A DNA stretch of 64,000 nt from Flavobacterium sediminilitoris (GTDB lineage Bacteria > Bacteroidota > Bacteroidia > Flavobacteriales > Flavobacteriaceae), in contig NZ_CP090145.1 in NCBI RefSeq assembly GCF_023008245.1, positions 3,658,001-3,722,000 on the forward strand, written 5' to 3'. A model generated the notes under the pieces. The model did no database searches, was not told the origin of the DNA, and saw nothing but the letters and a program-made list of their open reading frames with translations. A program made the position numbers and the translations under genes. This document shows positions 25,077-32,502 of this stretch, piece after piece (the first letter of the stretch is position 1; each line of letters opens with the position of its first letter).

Positions 25077-27092
25077 ATGAAAGTAAAGCTTTTATTACCA
25101 TTATTGCTAGTTTCAATAAGTATTTTTGCTCAAGAAGAAAATGCCTTACAAAAGAAGAAACAATTAGAAACCGCCATTCAAAAAGTGCAAGGAGCAAAAC
25201 GTCTTAAACTATTAGATAGCCTAGCCACTTATATCTATGATGATACTAATTTGGAGTGTGATTCCATATTACGAGCTACTATAACGTATGCCATAAAACT
25301 AGACTCGGTAAATGTAGCCACAAAGCAAGCGTCTAACCTTATTGATTACATCGCTCATGTTTCTAGAGATTTTAAAGAAGGAAAGCAAATTATAGCTACT
25401 ATGAGTCCTTTGCTTAAGAAAGTATCGTCTCCAAAGTTACTAGATCATTATTATATTAATATAGCCAATATGTATTATTATGCAGGAGATTTTGACGCTT
25501 CTATTAATGCTTATGACAAAGCCTCTTCCTATGCTACGCAATATAAATCTACTACGCAAGGTCTCATTACATTTAGAAAAGGGGTTGTTTATGTTGATAA
25601 AGGAGAATTTGGAAAAGCATCCTTAGCACTTACAGAAGCTATTAGTTTTTTTCAAAAAGAAAAAGATACTTTAAAATGGATTGATGCTAAAGGATCGATG
25701 TCTATTTTATATAGTAAAAGTGGGTTTTATAAAGAATCTAAAAAAGAAAGAGAAGAACAAATTGAATTAGCCAAAACATTTAAATCCTATTCTAATATAG
25801 GTGTTATTTATTTCAATATGGCTGCCGATGATAATAAAGCGGGTTTACAAACAGAACGCATTGCTAATTTAAAATTAGCGCTTAAAAGCAATGAAACATC
25901 ACAGCATAAAACTTTCTTTGAACCTATCTTTAAATCGGCTTTAGCAGTTGCTTATGCAGAAAATGATAGCATTGCATTAGCAGAAAAGATAGTAAAAGCG
26001 TTAGAAGCTAATTCTGAAAAATACACAACCAACTATAATGAGGCTTTTTATTTAGAGGCTAAAAAAAGTCTTTTATTTTCTAAAAAAGAGTATAAAGAAG
26101 CTATTGTTTATGGTGATGCCTATTTAAAATTAAAACAAAAAGGCAAACAATTTGAGGAAATACAATTGGCCGAAAAATTCTTGTTTGAAGTGTATGAACA
26201 AATAGGCGATAATGAAAAAGCGCTTTATCATTTTAAAAATTATTCACATATTAAAGACTCCATTGGAAATATTCAAAAAACAAGAGTATTGGCTTATTAT
26301 CAAACTTTATATGAAACAGAAAAAAGAGATTTAACCATTGAAAATCAGGAAGCAAATATAGCCTTGTTAGACTCTAAAAATAAGATTCAGAATCAATGGA
26401 TGTTCTTTGGAGGCTCTGGTTTGCTTGTTCTGTTTGGCTTTGTAACTGTAACACGTTCTCGTAATTTTGCCAAAAAGGAACAAAAAAATCAAGAAAAATT
26501 TACCCAAGATATTATTAATGCACAAGAAGAAGAACGGACAAGAGTAGCCTTGGAATTGCACGATAGCGTAGGACAACAGTTAATGATGCTAACACGTAAA
26601 TCAAAAAATAGCAATGACACTAGTATGGAAACTTTAGCTAAAGATACTTTGCAAAATGTAAGAACCATTTCACAAGGATTGCACCCAGTAGTATTGGAAC
26701 AGTTTGGTTTTACTGCTGGAATAAATGATTTAATTAATACTATAGATGCTAATACAGAACTTTTTTTCACAACCGAAATAGAAAATATAGACACTTATTT
26801 AAGCAATCAAAAAGCCTTACATTTATATAGAATACAACAAGAACTTTTAAATAATATTATTAAACATGCAGAAGCAACTTCAGTAACTATAGATATTCGT
26901 AAAATAAAATCAACAATTGAAGTTACTGTAGAAGACAATGGAAAAGGTTTTGATTATCAGCAACAAATAAAATTTTCTAAAAGTTTGGGTATGAAATCTT
27001 TAGTAGAAAGAAGCAAAATAATTAATGCTAAACTAAAAATTAATTCTATACTAAAAAAAGGCACAATAACACAATTAACTTTTCCTATTTAA
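25077..27092 (+). CDS. Sensor histidine kinase with TPR sensor region (HisKA_3 type)
   Basis: 671 aa. Signal peptide (LLLPLLLVSISIFAQ), then about 400 residues of periplasmic TPR-like helices (YYYAGDFDASINAYDKA, KEAIVYGDAYLKL, GDNEKALYHFKNY), one membrane helix (about 441-461, MFFGGSGLLVLFGFVTV), then the NarL-partner kinase core: phospho-acceptor His495 in ALELHDSVGQQLMML and a GHKL ATPase with NNIIKHAEAT and DNGKGFD. It passes phosphate to the response regulator encoded 12 bases downstream. The signal sensed is unknown; TPR sensor regions in Bacteroidota kinases often bind proteins or peptides. Confidence 0.92.
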   Translation: MKVKLLLPLLLVSISIFAQEENALQKKKQLETAIQKVQGAKRLKLLDSLATYIYDDTNLECDSILRATITYAIKLDSVNVATKQASNLIDYIAHVSRDFKEGKQIIATMSPLLKKVSSPKLLDHYYINIANMYYYAGDFDASINAYDKASSYATQYKSTTQGLITFRKGVVYVDKGEFGKASLALTEAISFFQKEKDTLKWIDAKGSMSILYSKSGFYKESKKEREEQIELAKTFKSYSNIGVIYFNMAADDNKAGLQTERIANLKLALKSNETSQHKTFFEPIFKSALAVAYAENDSIALAEKIVKALEANSEKYTTNYNEAFYLEAKKSLLFSKKEYKEAIVYGDAYLKLKQKGKQFEEIQLAEKFLFEVYEQIGDNEKALYHFKNYSHIKDSIGNIQKTRVLAYYQTLYETEKRDLTIENQEANIALLDSKNKIQNQWMFFGGSGLLVLFGFVTVTRSRNFAKKEQKNQEKFTQDIINAQEEERTRVALELHDSVGQQLMMLTRKSKNSNDTSMETLAKDTLQNVRTISQGLHPVVLEQFGFTAGINDLINTIDANTELFFTTEIENIDTYLSNQKALHLYRIQQELLNNIIKHAEATSVTIDIRKIKSTIEVTVEDNGKGFDYQQQIKFSKSLGMKSLVERSKIINAKLKINSILKKGTITQLTFPI

Positions 27093-27104
27093 GACTACAA
27101 CAAA

Positions 27105-27752
27105 ATGAATAAGAAGAATATTTCAATAATTATCGCAGACGATCATCCAATAATGCTAAAAGGGCTAACAGAAGAACTCGAAAGTGCAGGCTATAACATT
27201 GTTGCCACAGCCGTTAATGGTGCGGCAGCAGTAGAAATAATAGCATCGCATAATCCAGATATTGCACTACTAGATATTGAAATGCCTTTTTTCAATGGTT
27301 TTGAAGTAATTAAAAATTGCCAAAACTTAGGTTTAAAAACCAAATTTGTAGTAATGACTTATCACAAAGAAAAAGGATTTATAGTGCAAGCAAAAAAAGT
27401 AGGAACGCATGGGTATTTATTAAAAGAAGATAATTTAGACGAAATAGAATCTTGTATAAAAGCAGTGCTATTAGACGAATTCTACTTTAGTAAATCCTTT
27501 CAAGATGATATACAGCATACTGTAGACAATGAACTTCGAAAAGTGGGATTACTAACACCATCTGAAAGAACCATTATCCGACTGATAGCACAAGGTAAAA
27601 ACTCAACTGAAATTTGTGAAACACTCAAAGTTTCAAAAAGAACTGTAGAAAAGCATCGTGCTAATATTATTGCGAAACTAGAATTAGAACCATCATTAGA
27701 TACTTTAACCCAATGGACAAACAACTATAAAGAAATTATCATGTCTTTATAG
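27105..27752 (+). CDS. LuxR/NarL-family response regulator
   Basis: 215 aa. Receiver domain with acidic pocket (IIIADDHP), phospho-acceptor Asp57 in LLDIEMP, Thr in VVMTYHKE and Lys in GYLLKEDN. The C-terminal LuxR-type HTH is LTPSERTIIRLIAQGKNS, TLKVSKRTVEKHRANI. It is co-transcribed with the kinase 12 bases upstream and is its obvious partner. A terminator follows at 27773. Targets unknown. Confidence 0.94.
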   Translation: MNKKNISIIIADDHPIMLKGLTEELESAGYNIVATAVNGAAAVEIIASHNPDIALLDIEMPFFNGFEVIKNCQNLGLKTKFVVMTYHKEKGFIVQAKKVGTHGYLLKEDNLDEIESCIKAVLLDEFYFSKSFQDDIQHTVDNELRKVGLLTPSERTIIRLIAQGKNSTEICETLKVSKRTVEKHRANIIAKLELEPSLDTLTQWTNNYKEIIMSL

Positions 27753-27772
27753 TTCTTTAAATATAAATTTAT

Positions 27773-27803
27773 ACCTTGATTATTATCAGTTCAAGGTTTT
27801 TTT
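27773..27803 (+). terminator. Intrinsic terminator after the two-component operon
   Basis: ACCTTGA (27773-27779), 11-base loop, TCAAGGT (27791-27797) and a T7 run. Confidence 0.8.
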
Positions 27804-28097
27804 ATAACTTCTCAATACGTTGCGCACTCAAAGTAACGTTGATTGTGTTTACTGTATATTGAAAAGAAATTTCAGTTTTTGCACCACGTCAGTTCAAGTG
27901 TTTTTATGAAAAGCGAATAGCAATTTCATAAAAAAGTATCGAGAACTCGAGAACCACAAACTGTCATGCTGTAAGCATCCCATTAGCAACTCCATAATAC
28001 TATACAGTTAGTTTAGGCATTTTTATAAACGGATTTTCTATCTGGTATTTATTTACTAAATTACGTGCTTAACCACACAACAAATCATATACAAACC
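27804..28097. repeat. Composite intergenic repeats, then left edge of a cassette-like unit
   Basis: Contains CTTCTCAATACGTTGCGCAC (27808-27832), a GCACCACGTCAGTTCAAG segment, AAGTATCGAGAACTCGAGAA (near 27936), then GTCATGCTGTAAGCATCCCA (near 27963-27982). These are the same pieces as at 23740-24046 in the opposite order. From about 28060 the sequence changes to the attC-like CACACAAC...CCGTTATGCG that precedes the next gene. Confidence 0.65.
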
Positions 28098-28112
28098 GTT
28101 ATGCGCATTTAA

Positions 28113-28580
28113 ATGACTGAACTTATTTTAGAAATATTAGTAAACTTTGGACTGATTCGGGAGGATTATAAGCATCATAAAAAAATCTCGAAAAAGGAAA
28201 AAATTGACGGTAAGAAAAGACCATTCCAAAGGTACTTTCTTCAACCGAGCTCTATTACGGCTATTTCTGTTTTAATAATAGGAACTTTAAGCGCGTTTTT
28301 ATTCTTTACCTATCAACGAAATTCAATATTTCCAAAAAAGACCGAAACAGAAATCGCTGAAATAACGGAAAGAATGGAAATGTGGAAAGAAAGATTTGGG
28401 AAATACCCTAAAGACTTAAACGAATTGATTGGAAACAATCCGATGCGACAAGAATGGAGAACTGACTCTTGGAACAGACCTTACCAATATTCTGTGAGTG
28501 AAAGCGGAATTGAATTCTCAATAGTTTCAGCTGGTTTGGACGGAAAATATGAAACGAAAGATGATATTAAATCGGAATAA
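28113..28580 (+). CDS. Membrane-anchored GspG-like protein in a cassette-like unit
   Basis: 155 aa. One membrane helix (about 50-67, ITAISVLIIGTLSAFLFFTY). The C-terminal part (GKYPKDLNELIGNN, WRTDSWNRPYQYSV, SIVSAGLDGKYETKDDI) resembles the pseudopilin GspG C-terminal domain, including the Asp-rich end that binds calcium in GspG. There are no type II secretion genes nearby and no class III prepilin leader, so it is probably one of the free-standing GspG-like proteins of unknown role. It is the only gene between the attC-like ends at 28098 and 28718, and its GC content is higher than that of its neighbours, which suggests transfer. Confidence 0.72.
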   Translation: MTELILEILVNFGLIREDYKHHKKISKKEKIDGKKRPFQRYFLQPSSITAISVLIIGTLSAFLFFTYQRNSIFPKKTETEIAEITERMEMWKERFGKYPKDLNELIGNNPMRQEWRTDSWNRPYQYSVSESGIEFSIVSAGLDGKYETKDDIKSE

Positions 28581-28583
28581 AAA

Positions 28584-28718
28584 ACGTGCTATAACAATCT
28601 ATAACCGCAATTACGGCGGATTCAACTACGTCCGAATCCACTCGGAATTGCTAAGCCAATGTCTAACCAAAAATCAATAACTTTAAACCGTAACCGACAG
28701 TTATACCAACCGTTGTGT
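28584..28718 (+). repeat. Integron attC-like site
   Basis: A 135-bp segment after the GspG-like gene. Left end ACGTGCTATAAC, right end GTTATACCAACCGTTGTGTG with a GTTGTGT core at 28712-28718. Inside is a strong imperfect hairpin (28607-28623 with 28634-28651: GCAATTACGGCGGATTC / GAATCCACTCGGAATTGC). The left end pairs with the start of the preceding unit (GTTATGCGCATT at 28098), as the two ends of one integron cassette should. No integrase is in the window. Confidence 0.5.
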
Positions 28719-28762
28719 GACATTACCCGAAAAACATAAACAATCCAAAAAAATAAAAAAAA

Positions 28763-29230
28763 TTGAAAAGTTTAATTGAAAAAAATATTGGAAAAAAATA
28801 TACTCTAAAAGCATATTCACCCGTAATATTACTTTTCTTTTTAATGATTGTATTATTTATATATAGTATTATAAAAAAAGGTGCTTATAAAGAAACTTAT
28901 CTCAGCACTGAATTTGAAGGAAAGGTTGAAGATATATATGAGGAAAGAGGAGATACATATTTAAAATTATTTAATGAAAATAAAAGATATAGAATCAATA
29001 ATAGTCGAAATTATAATTATGAAAAAAAAGAACTTTATAATTTTTTAAAAATTGATGATATCGCATTTAAAAATAAATGTTCTGACACATTATTTATAAA
29101 ACGTGACAAGATTATATATCTTTTTATAATTGAAAATTTATCGTATAACAAAATTGATAAAAAGAAAAAAGAAAACGATTATTGGAATTCTAAACGTCAG
29201 ATTATGAACGAAAGAAATGATTGTAATTAA
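28763..29230 (+). CDS. Small single-span membrane protein in a cassette-like unit, TTG start
   Basis: 155 aa starting at TTG 28763; no ATG lies upstream in frame and the next Met is inside the membrane helix. The helix (about 19-37, YSPVILLFFLMIVLFIYSI) is followed by a beta-rich hydrophilic part (LSTEFEGKVEDIYEERGDTY, RYRINNSRNYNY) and a Lys-rich tail. No family recognised. The unit is bounded by GTTGTGTGACATT at 28712 and its complement-like AACATCACACAAC at 29233-29245, the pattern of an integron cassette. Confidence 0.6.
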   Translation: MKSLIEKNIGKKYTLKAYSPVILLFFLMIVLFIYSIIKKGAYKETYLSTEFEGKVEDIYEERGDTYLKLFNENKRYRINNSRNYNYEKKELYNFLKIDDIAFKNKCSDTLFIKRDKIIYLFIIENLSYNKIDKKKKENDYWNSKRQIMNERNDCN

Positions 29231-29471
29231 ATAACATCACACAACAACCGTAGCATGCGAAACCGAGGAAACTTGTGTACTAAAACAATACTCCACTCAA
29301 AGTATCGAGAACTCGAGAACCACAAACTTGTCATGCTGTAAGCATCCCATTAGCAACTTTATAATACTATAGGGGTTTTTATAAAAAGAATATTGAAGTT
29401 CTTGTATAACTTCTCGATACGCTGCGCACTCGAAGGGACGAGTATCGAGAACACTGAAACTAAACACCAAC
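29231..29471. repeat. Residual attC-like end and composite repeat
   Basis: ACACAAC (29239-29245) and ACCGTAGCATGCG form a truncated attC-like end. Then AAGTATCGAGAACTCGAGAA (near 29301), TTGTCATGCTGTAAGCATCC (near 29327) and CTTCTCGATACGCTGCGCAC (near 29409) repeat the family seen at 23740 and 27808. Confidence 0.6.
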
Positions 29472-29720
29472 CTACTCCTCTATTTTATTTAATAAATATT
29501 GATTAAAAAAAGCTTTGGGATAATGGTATCTTCCCCCTATCTTAGTATGAGGAATGGCATTAGCTTTGCGCAATCGGTATAATTTACTTTCACTAAAATT
29601 AAAACGTTGTTTAACATCCGCGCTATCTAGCCAATCTTCTTCTTTATGCGGCATTAAGTCTAAAATCAAAACCTTCATAAGCGCAATCTCTCTTTTTAAG
29701 TATTCAATTTCTTTTTTCAT
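29472..29720 (-). CDS. Small helix-turn-helix DNA-binding protein (excisionase/MerR-like fold)
   Basis: 82 aa. The N-terminal coiled segment (MKKEIEYLKREIALMKVLIL) is followed by a winged HTH_17-type domain: WLDSADVKQRFNFSESKLYRL, NAIPHTKIGGRYHYPKAFF. Proteins of this type are common in Bacteroidota, both near mobile elements and as free-standing genes. No integrase is adjacent, so an excisionase role is not supported. It could regulate its own promoter. Confidence 0.75.
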   Translation of the reverse strand: MKKEIEYLKREIALMKVLILDLMPHKEEDWLDSADVKQRFNFSESKLYRLRKANAIPHTKIGGRYHYPKAFFNQYLLNKIEE

Positions 29721-30026
29721 AGCATATAAGGTTTTAAGTACAAAAAAACAAACACTAAAACCATTCCATTTTATAAGACAAATCTGTTAAAATAATGATA
29801 ATTAACATCAATTATTCTAATTTTTTCACTTTTTATGAAACAAAAATTAAAAAATAAGGCTTATTGATCTTAAAATTGAAATTTTATGTGAAATTTTCTA
29901 CTCTTTGCATTTAAAACAAGATTCGTTTTATACTTTACCTTCTAAATGCTACACTAAAAAAGGCACAAGATCTAAACCCTGTGCCTTTTCACTTCCTAAA
30001 ATTTAGTTTCCATACTATAATTTCCA
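29721..30026. other. Intergenic region with terminator at its right end
   Basis: AT-rich, no gene seen. The only clear element is the hairpin at 29958-29989. Confidence 0.5.
29958..29989 (-). terminator. Terminator of the DUF6266 gene
   Basis: AAAAGGCACA (29958-29967) and TGTGCCTTTT (29980-29989) with a 12-base loop. Read on the minus strand it ends in a T-rich run after the DUF6266 gene. Confidence 0.75.
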
Positions 30027-30668
30027 TTATACAATAGTAATAGTTCCTAAATACGTACTCGTTGAATTTCGCTTTTCATTAGCAGAAGCAAATAAAGCCC
30101 AAACTTCTACTGTAGCACCACTTAAAGTGATGGGTAATAACAAAGTACCCGAAGTAGCACTTCTTTCGGCAACCCCTAACGAATAAATCCAGTTTTTTGT
30201 AGCTGGATCATACACCCCTACCACTAACTTATCCGTTGTTAAAGCTTCTCCTTGACCTGAATTGTCATTCCATGAAAAATCAATTGTATTAGCAGTAGTA
30301 GCGCTAATTGTTCCAGCTTCTACACCTGTTAAATAGCCTTTTGCCAATTGCACTTTGTTGTACGCAAAAGTAAAATCGGGGTCTGCATAGACTGCTACTT
30401 CTTTCATGTGGTACGACATGGCTCGATTCACTCGAGATTTCTCTCCCTGATTTGCTCCATAATAACGGCTCAAAATAGGATAAATAGGGCCTAAAAAACC
30501 AATTACAGTCGAAAATTTTAAGCGATGCAACGCTTGCTCTGGTGTTGCTGCTTTGTTACTCTTTCTTGGTAAAGAACGCAATACTTCTTTACCTCTCCAG
30601 TTAGCTCCTACTACTGGACCGACTTTTCCTGAGAAAGCACCTAAAATGCCTTTGTTGTAAGTTCCCAT
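30027..30668 (-). CDS. DUF6266-family protein
   Basis: 213 aa from ATG 30668 (MGTYNKGILGAFSGKVGPVV). The Gly-rich N-terminus, VVGANWRGKEVLRSLPRKSN and a C-terminal fibronectin-like half (TANTIDFSWNDNSGQGEALT, DKLVVGVYDPATKNWIYS) match the DUF6266 family of Bacteroidota, function unknown. There is no signal peptide. Upstream lie a run of 10-bp direct repeats and simple repeats. Confidence 0.75.
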   Translation of the reverse strand: MGTYNKGILGAFSGKVGPVVGANWRGKEVLRSLPRKSNKAATPEQALHRLKFSTVIGFLGPIYPILSRYYGANQGEKSRVNRAMSYHMKEVAVYADPDFTFAYNKVQLAKGYLTGVEAGTISATTANTIDFSWNDNSGQGEALTTDKLVVGVYDPATKNWIYSLGVAERSATSGTLLLPITLSGATVEVWALFASANEKRNSTSTYLGTITIV

Positions 30669-31205
30669 AGTTTCAAAATTTAAAAAGTTATACAATTATT
30701 TTTAGTCATTAGTGAATAGTTATTAGTACTAAACCGTTAGAAAAAATCAAGTTTTAAGTTTAACATCTAGAATACCAAAACTTTTCCACTTTACTTCTCG
30801 CTGTCCACTAATCACTATTCACTAAACTTCAACAACTTTGCCAAAATCACTAAAAAAGGGGCTCGTGAATGGTTTTGACGTGTTTTGACCGGTTTTGACG
30901 TATTTTGATGTGTTTTGACGTATTTAAAGGGGTTAAATAAGGCCTTTGTTCGGAGATTGTTCGGAAAAGCTTCGGTCAAGCAGCGGTAAACAGGCACTTT
31001 TTCGCAACAACTTCCGAACGAAACTGCTACTTGACTGCTACTAAACCTAAAAAAATAGTGATTAGTGATTAGTGATTAGTGATTAGTGGAAGTTAAAAAA
31101 AGTAGCACGCTTCATCTTTTCTTCTTCAAATTTCAAACATTTTATCTCAACATTGTTACCCTGTAAAGAGTTTCATTAGCCGTTTTTCAAGGCTATTATA
31201 AATGT
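30669..31205. other. Intergenic region with several simple tandem repeats
   Basis: Contains five copies of a 10-mer GTTTTGACGT (30872-30921), about four copies of the 7-mer AGTGATT (31057-31088) whose related sequence CACTAATCACTATTCACTAA occurs near 30807-30827 in inverted orientation, and a degenerate TGTTACCCTGTAAAGAGTTT repeat (31154-31176). The ORF on the minus strand here is a by-product of the 10-mer array. No gene is supported. Confidence 0.55.
30872..30921 (+). repeat. Five tandem 10-bp iteron-like repeats
   Basis: Consecutive 10-mers GTTTTGACGT, GTTTTGACCG, GTTTTGACGT, ATTTTGATGT, GTTTTGACGT. The period equals one helical turn, which would put all copies on the same DNA face. It lies about 200 bases upstream of the DUF6266 start. 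Confidence 0.7.
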
Positions 31206-31276
31206 TATTTTTGCAAAAAAACAGGTAGAAATACCTTCTTTATTCTTGCCTAAATGGTTTATTTTTGGTAGGTTTG
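31206..31276 (+). repeat. Promoter-plus-leader direct repeat, copy 1 (upstream of RAYT)
   Basis: TATTTTTG (31206-31213, fits TAnnTTTG), then CAAAAAAACAGGTAGAAATA, a diverged middle and GGTTTATTTTTGGTAGGTTT ending at 31275-31276. Copy 2 at 32414-32482 has the same order and nearly the same length (71 versus 69) upstream of hsdM. Confidence 0.7.
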
Positions 31277-31377
31277 TTACTATTAATACATTAGATAAAA
31301 ACACTAAAAAAGCAAACTATAACGTAATAATCCCTATACCTATTTCAGATAGGTTCCTTTTATTTTTTTTAAGCCAA

Positions 31378-32001
31378 ATGACAAAATTTAATAACAAATA
31401 TAAAATAGAGTCTACACGATTACAACATTGGGATTATGGACAAAAGGCGGTGTATTTTATAACCATTTGTACCGCAAATAGGGAACATTTTTTTGGTACG
31501 ATTGAACCAGAGACGCGATGCATCGCGTCTCAACCCATCACGTCTCAACCCATCGCGTCCCAACGTATGATTCCATCAGAAATTGGGGAAATCGTGGCAC
31601 AAGAATGGATAAAAACACCCGATATCAGACCTGATATGAATTTGGAATTAGGAGAATTTATCGTAATGCCCAATCATTTTCATGGGATTATTTTTATTGG
31701 AAACAATGCATATAATAACGAAAAAATGGGTATCGACGCCATGCATGGTAGAAACGCGATGCATCGCGTTTCCACAGAACCATACAAAAACCAATTTGGC
31801 CCACAATCCAAAAATTTGGCATCCATTATTCGGGGATTTAAATCGGCCGTTACGGTTCAGGCACGACGCATCAATCCTGATTTTGGTTGGCAATCCCGAT
31901 TTCACGATCACATTATCCGAAATCCAAATGCGTATGAAAACATTTCACAATATATAATCAACAATCCAAAAAAATGGAAGGGTGATGAATTTAATAAATG
32001 A
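31378..32001 (+). CDS. REP-associated tyrosine transposase (RAYT, Y1 family)
   Basis: 207 aa from ATG 31378 (MTKFNNKYKIESTRL). Features of the Y1_Tnp/RAYT family: YFITICTANREHFFG, the metal-binding HUH-type motif in MPNHFHGIIFI, and ASIIRGFKSAVTVQARRI with FGWQSRFHDHIIRN (the candidate catalytic Tyr is in the C-terminal helix, near NAYENISQYI). RAYTs cut and join single-stranded DNA at cognate REP hairpins. This one has REP palindromes inside its frame (31511-31530 and 31752-31771), which add in-frame segments such as ETRCIASQPITSQPIASQ, and a REP array follows directly. Whether it is active is unknown. Confidence 0.85.
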   Translation: MTKFNNKYKIESTRLQHWDYGQKAVYFITICTANREHFFGTIEPETRCIASQPITSQPIASQRMIPSEIGEIVAQEWIKTPDIRPDMNLELGEFIVMPNHFHGIIFIGNNAYNNEKMGIDAMHGRNAMHRVSTEPYKNQFGPQSKNLASIIRGFKSAVTVQARRINPDFGWQSRFHDHIIRNPNAYENISQYIINNPKKWKGDEFNK

Positions 32002-32030
32002 TTGATACGTCATTCCATAAATAACGGTAG

Positions 32031-32299
32031 AGACGCCATGCTTGGCGTCTCATATGGCGTTTCAATGAATGGTCGAAATACATTTTGCAAACATATCCGA
32101 TAAATCATGGTAAAACGCATTGCAATGCGTTTTTATGATGATTGAAACAAATCGGAAACGGAATAAGAGACGCATTGCAATGCGTTTTTATGATAATTGA
32201 AACAAATCGGAAACGGAATAAGAGACGCATTGCAATGCGTTTTTATGATGATTGAAACAAATCGGAAACGGAATAAGAGACGCATTGCAATGCGTCTCT
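32031..32299. repeat. REP array downstream of the RAYT gene
   Basis: One palindrome AGACGCCATGCTTGGCGTCT at 32031-32050, then ACGCATTGCAATGCGT at 32115, 32170, 32225 and 32280: an exact 55-bp period with almost unchanged linker (ATGATTGAAACAAATCGGAA and ACGGAATAAGAG). The last copy closes with GTCTC. Similar palindromes with a changed core (GCGATGCATCGC) lie inside the RAYT gene. This is the cognate REP substrate pattern of RAYT elements. Confidence 0.85.
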
Positions 32300-32413
32300 A
32301 CCAATAATGATATAAAAAACAAATTTGGTTTACCATTCAAAAATGTAATAACCAAAAAACAATAATTTTATTCAAAATGCGTAAAACCGTAAAACAGTTC
32401 CTTTTACGGTTTT

Positions 32414-32482
32414 TATCTTTGTAAAAACAGGTAGAAATACCTGTATCTCTATTGTTATAATGGTTTATTTTTGGTAGGTTTG
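32414..32482 (+). promoter_or_regulatory. hsdM promoter and leader, copy 2 of the direct repeat
   Basis: TATCTTTG (32414-32421, TAnnTTTG), then a leader with a perfect hairpin ACAGGTA-GAAA-TACCTGT (32427-32444) and GGTTTATTTTTGGTAGGTTT up to 20 bases before the hsdM start. The leader is duplicated upstream of the RAYT gene. It may be a regulatory 5' UTR. Confidence 0.6.
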
Positions 32483-32502
32483 AGGAATACAATTATTAAA
32501 AA

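Noticed and set aside
28113..28580. Type II secretion pseudopilin gspG
   Set aside because: No prepilin peptidase leader and no other gsp gene in the window; only the C-terminal domain resembles GspG.
29472..29720. Excisionase of an integrated element
   Set aside because: The HTH fold fits, but there is no integrase, att site duplication or phage gene around it.
30815..30997. 60-aa ORF on the minus strand
   Set aside because: It is made mostly by reading through the 10-bp iterons (KTHQNTSKPVKTRQN), with no homology or start signal.
32115..32295. CRISPR-like array of 55-bp period
   Set aside because: The parts between palindromes are nearly identical rather than unique spacers, and a RAYT gene is adjacent, so it is a REP array.
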